DNA of 34,168 bases, from contig NZ_BMYK01000044.1 of NCBI RefSeq assembly GCF_014652235.1, positions 1 to 34,168 on the forward strand. Reading direction: 5' to 3'. Each line of letters opens with the position of its first letter. Positions within the stretch are counted from its first letter, which is position 1. This document shows positions 23,101 through 28,069 of this stretch, piece after piece. The DNA is from Pseudorhodoferax aquiterrae. GTDB lineage: Bacteria > Pseudomonadota > Gammaproteobacteria > Burkholderiales > Burkholderiaceae_C. The notes beneath the pieces were generated by a model. The model made no database searches and was not told the origin of the DNA. It saw nothing but the letters and a program-made list of their open reading frames with translations. Made by a program: the position numbers and the translations under genes.

Positions 23101-23618
23101 GGCTCGGGCTGCAGCAACGCATCGTCGCGCCAGGTGTCGGGCTTGTAGATGTCGTTATCGGTTGGCACGACGTTCCAGTCGCCCAGGAGGACGACCGGCT
23201 GGCCCGAGTCCCAAAGCTCCTGTGCTCGCATGCGCATGCGCTCGAACCAGCGCAGCTTGTAGTCGAACTTGGGCCCTGGTTGCGGATTGCCGTTGGGCAA
23301 GTACAGGCAGGCATAGAGCACGCCATTGATGGCCGCCTCACAGTAGCGCGCTTCCCTGTCGCTGGGGTCGCCAGGAAGTGCGGTCACCACCGGCAGCGGT
23401 TCGTGGCCCCGAGCCAGGAGCGCGACGCCGTTCCAAGTGCGCTGCCCGACGACGAGGGCTTCGTAGCCCAAAACCCGAAGCTCCTCAACGGGAAAACTGG
23501 CGGTGGGGGTTTTGAGCTCCTGCAACGCCACCACGTCGGGCCGCGTGCGCGCCAGCCAGGCGCAGAGCAGGTCGATGCGCTTGACGACGTTGTTGATGTT
23601 CCAAGTGGCGACGCGCAT
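20193..23618 (-). CDS. ligD: DNA ligase D with N-terminal exonuclease III domain (ExoIII-PE-LIG-POL)
   Basis: The 1141-aa frame holds four enzymes for end joining. Residues 1-255 are an exonuclease III/AP endonuclease domain with N7, E34, Y106, D147, N149, D218 and H246 in the expected order. After a 35-residue Pro/Ala/Lys linker, residues 290-480 are the LigD 3'-phosphoesterase with H327, H333, D335, R337, H369 and Y373 at Pseudomonas LigD spacing. Residues 500-810 are an ATP-dependent ligase with EGKFDG (nucleotidyl lysine K533), EGVMVKK and WLKLK. Residues 845-1130 are the primase-polymerase with FDLDPGEG and KTSGGKGLH. Classical LigD starts near LARYNAKRDFTKT, so the ExoIII part is an in-frame addition. 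It partners Ku, encoded at 26904-27839. Confidence 0.92.
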   Translation of the reverse strand: MRVATWNINNVVKRIDLLCAWLARTRPDVVALQELKTPTASFPVEELRVLGYEALVVGQRTWNGVALLARGHEPLPVVTALPGDPSDREARYCEAAINGVLYACLYLPNGNPQPGPKFDYKLRWFERMRMRAQELWDSGQPVVLLGDWNVVPTDNDIYKPDTWRDDALLQPEPRKAFASILSQGWTDALESVHPGGKQFSFWDYRRKRWERNAGLRIDHILVGAALKVVDAGVDRDERGREGASDHAPVWAEVQQASPKRQTRRATSAAATTAPKRASPAEDPPPAEPLARYNAKRDFTKTAEPSGTTPRGRQTGKRKQLAFVIQKHWASRLHYDLRLELGGVMVSWAVPKGPSYDPALKQMAIHVEDHPISYNAFEGEIPKGEYGGGTVIVWDRGTWEPVGDPQEAMAKGKLIFKLHGEKLAGLWELVRISKPGEKKQEQWLFLKKRGDAWARPSTEYNVITALPDSVVAKPLGLVEEREPRERPRASRPSPAEAAQHIQRGADAALPAKLQPQLATLVSSVPPGDWVVEGKFDGYRMLARIEGGRARLFTRNRHDWTDKLQPIADALAELGLDSAWLDGEIVVLNEAGIPDFNLLQNAIDNTRTANVEMFLFDVPFLGGKDIREVALASRRAALQELLERNQSSILHFSQAFDVVPGDLLNAACRMGMEGVMVKKADAPYVSGRTETWLKLKCQNRQEFVVVGYTDRAGAPGEVGSLLLGFHEGGELRFAGSVGTGWGSAKGRELKQALSKLAVDAPTVDTEEAKPGRWSKRRAGEERWVQPKMVVEVTFSEWTPDGRIRHPVFRGVRTDKPPNHIIRERPKAAGGKASAPSSPPAKSTIKVTNPERVIDPSTGLRKVDLVHYYESVADWMLPHLKGRPVSLVRGPSGITGELFFQKHDDKLSIPHVRNLPAHLWPGHAELLEVADAKALIACAQMNVIEFHTWNSLAKNIDKPDRIVFDLDPGEGTPWEHVQEAAILVRAMLEQLGMQSWLKTSGGKGLHVVVPLSPRLDYDTVKNFSQAVVQHLARTIPSRFVAKSGPKNRVGKLFVDYLRNGHGATTAAAFSARSRPGLGVSMPLAWEQLAELKSGSQWTIATAREYLSFQQEDPWADYWRTRQTLTSAARILGASPGTRKSTARD

Positions 23619-23650
23619 GGCGTCTGTTCAGGTCGCTCCTACGGCCCGGG

Positions 23651-23758
23651 CTAGAGGCGGCCGTACTTGCCGTGACTGCTGGCGGACCTACCGACGTGAC
23701 GCGCCTGGAGCTTCTTCCAAAGGAAGCCGGCGACAGCCATGAAAATCATCTTGCGCAT
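23651..23758 (-). CDS. Small 35-aa cationic protein upstream of ligD
   Basis: The protein MRKMIFMAVAGFLWKKLQAR has a short hydrophobic N-terminal helix followed by a basic tail ending HGKYGRL. The ATG at 23756-23758 is preceded by GCGGAGG, a strong ribosome site, which supports real translation. It lies 33 bp upstream of ligD on the same strand and may share its transcript. No family is recognised. It could be a small membrane-associated protein. Confidence 0.55.
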   Translation of the reverse strand: MRKMIFMAVAGFLWKKLQARHVGRSASSHGKYGRL

Positions 23759-23961
23759 AGAGTCCTCCGCATTCGCGCTTTGATGCTGCATGCTTGAGGT
23801 GGCGGTGGAAGTCAGCGTCTGGCACGAAGTGCCGTCGGCCGTGGCCGTCGGCTCTGGACGGTCAGCGTTTTCCGGCTCGCAAAGTGGAAGGCGTCTAGTG
23901 GTGGACGATGTGGGCCACGGGCATGCTCTTCCTAACCTGTCCATTCAAGTTGGAGAACACC

Positions 23962-24147
23962 ATGGCTGACGACAAGACCAAGTCCGGCGGTTCCGACCGC
24001 ACCCGCATCAACGTAAACGAGGACTACGAACTGCGGGACTGGGCCAGCAAGTTGAGCGTGACTCCTGAACGACTGAAAGAGGCGGTCCAAGCGGTTGGGA
24101 GCAGCGCCGATAAGGTCGAGCAGTACCTCAGGGACGCGAAGCGCTGA
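23962..24147 (+). CDS. DUF3606 family small protein
   Basis: The 61-aa protein has a disordered N-terminus and the DUF3606 core NVNEDYELRDWASKLSVTPE followed by LKEAVQAVGSSADKVEQYL. DUF3606 proteins are small, helical and often found near stress genes, with no known reaction. The ATG at 23962 has TTGGAG upstream. Its 3' two-thirds overlaps the 3' end of the opposite-strand GYF_2 gene. Confidence 0.8.
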   Translation: MADDKTKSGGSDRTRINVNEDYELRDWASKLSVTPERLKEAVQAVGSSADKVEQYLRDAKR

Positions 24148-24395
24148 AGCGGACCGCGTTCAAGCGACCAGTTCGCGCTGACGTCCTCGGCTATCCCTCC
24201 GCGCGCGTAATGGCCGATGGCCAGTCCCAGCGGCAGCCACGCGGAAACGGATGCCTGACCGCTGCGCCAGACGAGGGTGTCATAGGTGACCTGGCCCGTG
24301 GCGAGGAGCTGAAGGAGCCGCTCGGTGCTGACAGGGCCTTGCTTGCGCTCTGCCAAGTACCACCACAAGGCGTCCGGTGCGTCGATGTACGTCAT
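24024..24395 (-). CDS. GYF_2 (DUF4339) domain protein
   Basis: Residues 8-60 contain ALWWYLAERKQGPVSTERLL and VTYDTLVWRSGQASVSAWLP, the pattern of GYF_2 domains, which bind proline-rich peptides and often lie at the N-terminus of membrane proteins. The C-terminal part (about 70-123) looks non-native and runs antisense through the DUF3606 gene, so the true gene may have ended near 24150 and be truncated. I chose the ATG at 24393-24395; a GTG at 24426-24428 is an alternative. The ribosome site is weak. Confidence 0.5.
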   Translation of the reverse strand: MTYIDAPDALWWYLAERKQGPVSTERLLQLLATGQVTYDTLVWRSGQASVSAWLPLGLAIGHYARGGIAEDVSANWSLERGPLQRFASLRYCSTLSALLPTAWTASFSRSGVTLNLLAQSRSS

Positions 24396-24562
24396 GTGGC
24401 CAACGTAGCAAAGCCGCGGCTCTTCCACAATCGGCCGGAAGCTCCTATCGACAGTGAAAATTCACGAGCATGCAGCGCAGGCCTTACGGGTGCGCAGGGC
24501 GGCCCACAGCAGCGCCCAGCAGCGTGACCTGCGCTGGAGGTCGCATACCAATTACCTGCACC

Positions 24563-24937
24563 TCAGGGCCGAGAGCTCGCCAGCTCACCTACAGCATCGA
24601 ACAGCGCGTCGAGTTCCACTGACTTGTCGAACAGAGCATCGACGCCCACTTCCGCGCAACGGGTGCGCATGTCCGCCGTCGCATAGTTTGTCACCACAAA
24701 CAGGCGCCTGGGCGGTCCGCGCGACTTAAAAGCGCGTGCGACACCCAACCCCGAGCCTTGCTTCAGAAACAGGTCGACCAATGCCAAATCCCACTCGAGG
24801 GGCTGCATCGCGACGATGGCCTCCGTCTCCCCCTCTGCGAAGCCGACAATCTCCACACTGAAGAGGTCGGACAAGGTTTCGGTGAGGCTCTCCCGAATCA
24901 CGGGGTTGTCTTCAACGAGGAATATGCGAACAGGCAT
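24563..24937 (-). CDS. Single-domain response regulator (CheY-like)
   Basis: The 124-aa protein is a receiver domain alone. It has E9-D10, phospho-acceptor D55 in LALVDLFLKQG, T83 in VVTNYAT and K105 in LFDKSVE. It has no DNA-binding or enzyme output domain, so it acts by protein contact or as a phosphate shuttle. No kinase gene is adjacent. The hybrid histidine kinase 3 kb away is a possible partner by proximity only. The ATG is at 24935-24937. The 24396-24562 gap upstream of the GYF_2 gene holds nothing recognisable. Confidence 0.85.
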   Translation of the reverse strand: MPVRIFLVEDNPVIRESLTETLSDLFSVEIVGFAEGETEAIVAMQPLEWDLALVDLFLKQGSGLGVARAFKSRGPPRRLFVVTNYATADMRTRCAEVGVDALFDKSVELDALFDAVGELASSRP

Positions 24938-24994
24938 GTCGATGTGCCAGACGCAGCTTCATTCTTGGGCATGGTGCCAAGGCTGGCACGTCCC

Positions 24995-25279
24995 TCAGCT
25001 GCTGGTCGTAGGACGGCCTTCCATGAGCAGCGCTGGGCTGCTCGTACCTTCGCCGACAGCGGCGCGCAGCTGTGCGACGTCATGCTCCAAATCGGGAATC
25101 AGCGACAGTGAGTCCGAAGCCAACAGAAGAACTTCGCGGTTAAGGCGTCCGTCGTCGTAAAGGCTCAGCAGCTTGAGCACGAGCTCATTGGCCAGCGCGC
25201 GCATCTCATCGCTCGCTTCTGCGTCAACGAGCGTGTTGCTGCACTGCTCAAGAAGTTGCCGTGGAAAAACTTGGTGCAT
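24995..25279 (-). CDS. Hypothetical helical protein, 94 aa
   Basis: The protein MHQVFPRQLLEQCSNTLVDA is helical throughout (EMRALANELVLKLLSLYDDG, LNREVLLLASDSLSLIPDLE) and soluble. I recognise no domain. It lies on the same strand as the receiver gene with a 57-bp gap, so they may be co-transcribed. I chose the ATG at 25277-25279; a GTG at 25307-25309 would add ten residues. The C-terminal ten residues look like run-on. Confidence 0.5.
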   Translation of the reverse strand: MHQVFPRQLLEQCSNTLVDAEASDEMRALANELVLKLLSLYDDGRLNREVLLLASDSLSLIPDLEHDVAQLRAAVGEGTSSPALLMEGRPTTSS

Positions 25280-25337
25280 CAGGACGGGAGCCGGTGAGAG
25301 CGGCCGCACGTGTCAGCGGTGGCTTGGGTCACCGCTT

Positions 25338-25547
25338 TCACCGTGCCGAGCAAGCCCGCGCGACGCGCGCAGAGAAGGACACGAAGTTACGCAGCTTCTC
25401 CGATGCATCAAGGCGAAGCTGCTCGGCGTGACGGCGCTGCAAGTCGTCTGGCTGCCCGTGCACAGCCTGCCGAAAGAACGTCATTTCCGCTGCCTGCGCG
25501 GCCCGATGGGCGTCTGCCCAAGCGCTGAAAGCTTGATGGAACTCCAT
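25338..25547 (-). CDS. Hypothetical small helical protein, 69 aa
   Basis: The protein MEFHQAFSAWADAHRAAQAA continues with EMTFFRQAVHGQPDDLQRRH and a further amphipathic helix. It has no domain that I know. The ATG at 25545-25547 has AAGG upstream. It lies upstream of the helical 94-aa gene on the same strand, and the three minus-strand genes from 24563 may form a unit. Function is unknown. Confidence 0.5.
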   Translation of the reverse strand: MEFHQAFSAWADAHRAAQAAEMTFFRQAVHGQPDDLQRRHAEQLRLDASEKLRNFVSFSARVARACSAR

Positions 25548-25726
25548 GGCACACCTTCGATGGTGCGCTTGCGGGTGACTCGGCAGTCAGGGCACGAAGG
25601 AGACTGCGACTGCAGTGTCCCTGTGAACCGGCGATGTGTCGATGTCGCGTGTTGTAGGACAACGCGCCAGAAACATTTCATTGCGCGTCGAGCAATCCGG
25701 TTGCCGTGTGAGCGCGTATTGGGACC

Positions 25727-25957
25727 ATGGAACTGCAGGTCGACGTCGCATTCCGGGAAGGGTGCAGCGATGCGCTGTCGGGCCGGCCGCGCTCGATGAA
25801 TCCCTACAGCGCGCCCAGCTCGTCGCTGGAGGACATGCGGTCGATGGCCTGGACCTTGGGATGGCTACGGGGTGCGCACAGCCTCGCAAAGTGGGCGCGA
25901 GAGCCCCGCGGTGACACGCCGCAAACAAGGAACTCTGCCCAGCACCCCTGGCGGTAG
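25727..25957 (+). CDS. RMF/CrpP-like small protein, 76 aa
   Basis: The protein has VAFREGCSDALSGRPRSMNP, then Y, and after a gap AWTLGWLRG. This spacing, a small EG-x-A-x-x-G segment followed by an NPY and a W-x-x-G-W/F-x-x-G segment, is what ribosome modulation factor and CrpP relatives share. RMF dimerises ribosomes in stationary phase. CrpP was reported as a quinolone-modifying protein, a claim that has been disputed. Assignment rests on pattern only. The ATG is at 25727 with a weak GGGA ribosome site. About 180 bases on its left and 74 on its right hold nothing I can support. Confidence 0.5.
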   Translation: MELQVDVAFREGCSDALSGRPRSMNPYSAPSSSLEDMRSMAWTLGWLRGAHSLAKWAREPRGDTPQTRNSAQHPWR

Positions 25958-26031
25958 AGCGGCTATATGGAGCTGCTCGCATCTGTGTCAGCCGGTAGGA
26001 GCCACTGTCTCACATGCGCTGAAACAGCGGG

Positions 26032-26907
26032 CTACGGAGGCGCACTTTCCACTTCCCTGGATAGGCGGCGGTAGGCATTCAAGTGCCGCAGCGCTCCGCG
26101 CTCGTCACCCAACTGCCGCCGGAGCATCCCAGCGTTGAAGTGCGCATCGGCGAATTGCGGGTCCAGCCGAATCGCCTCATCGTAGGCACGCAACGCCTCC
26201 TCCGGTTGGTCCAGGTCTTCGAGGACCACGCCGTGGTTGAAGCACAGCAACGGATGCTGCGCCCCGTCCCGCCGCGCAGCTTCGAACACCTTCAGTGCTG
26301 CTTCGCATTGCCGCTCCTCGCAGAGCAGGGCGCCCAGGTTGATGGCAGCATGCGTGTGCGCTGGCTCGCGGGCAAGTGCGTCCCGGTAGGCCGTGGCGGC
26401 CGCGGCGCGGTCGATGTCCTCCAACAGTTCACCGCGTCGAAATGCCAGTTCCGCCAGCGAAGGACCTTCCACGCCGTTCGGTTCCACTCTCGGCACGGTG
26501 GTCTCCCGCACTATGAGCTCCTCCTGCTCGTCCGGGACCAGTTGGAAGTCCAGCATCAGCTGGTCGCTCACGGCGTCACGCGGGACCTGGTCGTCCCAAA
26601 CCACCACGTTGCCGCCATCGGCCGTGATGCGCAAGCCCGTCAGGGGCAGCGAGGACGGCAGCTCTGCGCGAAGCTTGCCCAGAGCGCGAAGAATGGTTCT
26701 GGGCGGCACCTGGGCGCTTCGCAGCCCATGGGCAGTGCGCAGCAGCACCAGGTCGCGGAACGAGAACTGGAACGCGTTGCGCGCGCCCCGGGTGGGGGAC
26801 ACGAAGCCTTCGGCCATGAGGCCTGTGACGATGCGCCGGGACAGCCGCAGCTTCTGTTCCACCTTGCGCAGGGACCAGTTCAGTTCCGGCTCTGCCGTCG
26901 TGCTCAC
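26032..26907 (-). CDS. MerR-type HTH plus TPR protein coupled to ku
   Basis: The 291-aa protein has an N-terminal MerR-like winged-helix (WSLRKVEQKLRLSRRIVTGL, then FSFRDLVLLRTAHGLRSAQV) at about 10-80. A middle region follows, and then a TPR array covers about 150-280 (AAINLGALLCEERQCEAALK, CFNHGVVLEDLDQPEEALRA, DAHFNAGMLRRQLGDERGAL). The first domain should bind DNA and the repeats bind a protein. Its GTG start at 26905-26907 overlaps the Ku TGA as GTGA, so it is translationally coupled downstream of ku. It is a candidate regulator of the ku transcript or of Ku-dependent repair, which is inference from position. Confidence 0.75.
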   Translation of the reverse strand: MSTTAEPELNWSLRKVEQKLRLSRRIVTGLMAEGFVSPTRGARNAFQFSFRDLVLLRTAHGLRSAQVPPRTILRALGKLRAELPSSLPLTGLRITADGGNVVVWDDQVPRDAVSDQLMLDFQLVPDEQEELIVRETTVPRVEPNGVEGPSLAELAFRRGELLEDIDRAAAATAYRDALAREPAHTHAAINLGALLCEERQCEAALKVFEAARRDGAQHPLLCFNHGVVLEDLDQPEEALRAYDEAIRLDPQFADAHFNAGMLRRQLGDERGALRHLNAYRRLSREVESAPP

Positions 26908-27839
26908 TTGCGGACCCTCGTGCGTGCAGGCGCTGGCGCTGCGGGCACCGACTTCGGCGCACGCTTGACGGTCTTGCGTGACTTTGCATCGTCCATGGCG
27001 GTGACATTCGACGGCGCGGCGGCGCGCTTGCCTGCCGTGCCCTTGTCAGACGGCTTTGTCTTGCCCAGGCTCGCTTGCAGCATCGCCATGAGGTCAATGA
27101 CCTGGCCGCCTGCGCCGGTGGCATCTTCCGGATGGGACGAGGCGACCACCTGCTTGCCCGCAATCTTCTGGTCAATGGCGGCGAGCACACGCTGCTTCTC
27201 CTCGTCCTGGAACTGTGCAGGGTCGTAGCTGTCCTGCGCGATTTGGTCGATGAGCTGCAGTGCCAACTGCAGTTCGCTGCCGTTGATGTCGGCCTTCTCG
27301 ATGCCCAGGGCACTGGGCATGCGCACTTCGTCGGCGTAGCGCAACTGCTGCAGCACCAATCCATCCTCGGCCGGGCGAATCTGGACGACATACTGCTTGG
27401 CCTTCCACGCCCACTTGGCCAGGGCGCAACGGCCGCTCTTGCGCATGGCTGCCATCAGCAGATGGTAGGGTTTGCCGCCGCGCTTGTCCGGAGCCAGCAG
27501 GTAGGCCCTGTCGTAGTACAGCGGGTCGACGGTCTTCTCGGGGATGAAGGCCACGATGTCGATGACATGGCTGCTGGCTTCCTCAAGCGCTTTCAGCTCG
27601 TCCTGGCTGAACAGGACGAAGTGGTCGCGCTCGACCTCGTAGCCCTTGACCATCTCGGCGCGCGGCACGACTTTCTGGGTCTTTTCGGACACGTACTGCT
27701 GTTTCAGGCGCGAGCCGTCCTTGCCCAAGAGGTTGAAGCGGATGTCGGAGCCGCTTTCCGCTGCGGAGTACAGCCGGACCGGGATGTTGACCAGGCCGAA
27801 GCTCAGGGTGAGCGAGGCGATGGAACGGGCGGTGGCCAT
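26904..27839 (-). CDS. ku: Ku protein, non-homologous end joining
   Basis: The 311-aa protein starts MATARSIASLTLSFGLVNIP and contains the bacterial Ku core: IRFNLLGKDGSRLKQQYVSE, YYDRAYLLAPDKRGGKPYHL and the following strands. Its C-terminal tail is Lys/Arg/Ala-rich (KTVKRAPKSVPAAPAPARTR), the part that usually contacts LigD and DNA. It forms a homodimeric ring around broken DNA ends and recruits LigD. The length is normal. I chose the ATG at 27837-27839 with CAGGAG upstream; the frame runs further to 27914. LigD lies about 3.3 kb away on the same strand, with other genes between. The next gene overlaps its stop codon. Confidence 0.95.
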   Translation of the reverse strand: MATARSIASLTLSFGLVNIPVRLYSAAESGSDIRFNLLGKDGSRLKQQYVSEKTQKVVPRAEMVKGYEVERDHFVLFSQDELKALEEASSHVIDIVAFIPEKTVDPLYYDRAYLLAPDKRGGKPYHLLMAAMRKSGRCALAKWAWKAKQYVVQIRPAEDGLVLQQLRYADEVRMPSALGIEKADINGSELQLALQLIDQIAQDSYDPAQFQDEEKQRVLAAIDQKIAGKQVVASSHPEDATGAGGQVIDLMAMLQASLGKTKPSDKGTAGKRAAAPSNVTAMDDAKSRKTVKRAPKSVPAAPAPARTRVRK

Positions 27840-28069
27840 GGAGCGCTCCTGGGTCGCGAAGTGCCCCAGCTTACGAACCCGATGAGCACGTGGCAGCTCA
27901 CAGCGTGCGGGCACGCCTGTAGGACAACAGCGCCAGATGCAGTGAACCGAGCCCGCGGGCCGACACGGCAGTCAGCAGGGCCACAGTTGCGGCAAACTTC
28001 AACGTTCTGATGAACGGCTCAGGGCGATGCCTGCGAGCAGGACTCTCCGTGCCGACCAGGACGAACCGC

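Noticed and set aside
21168-23654. 828-codon plus-strand open frame opposite ligD
   Set aside because: It is the antisense shadow of a GC-rich gene; it shows no domain, and the minus strand carries clear LigD motifs throughout.
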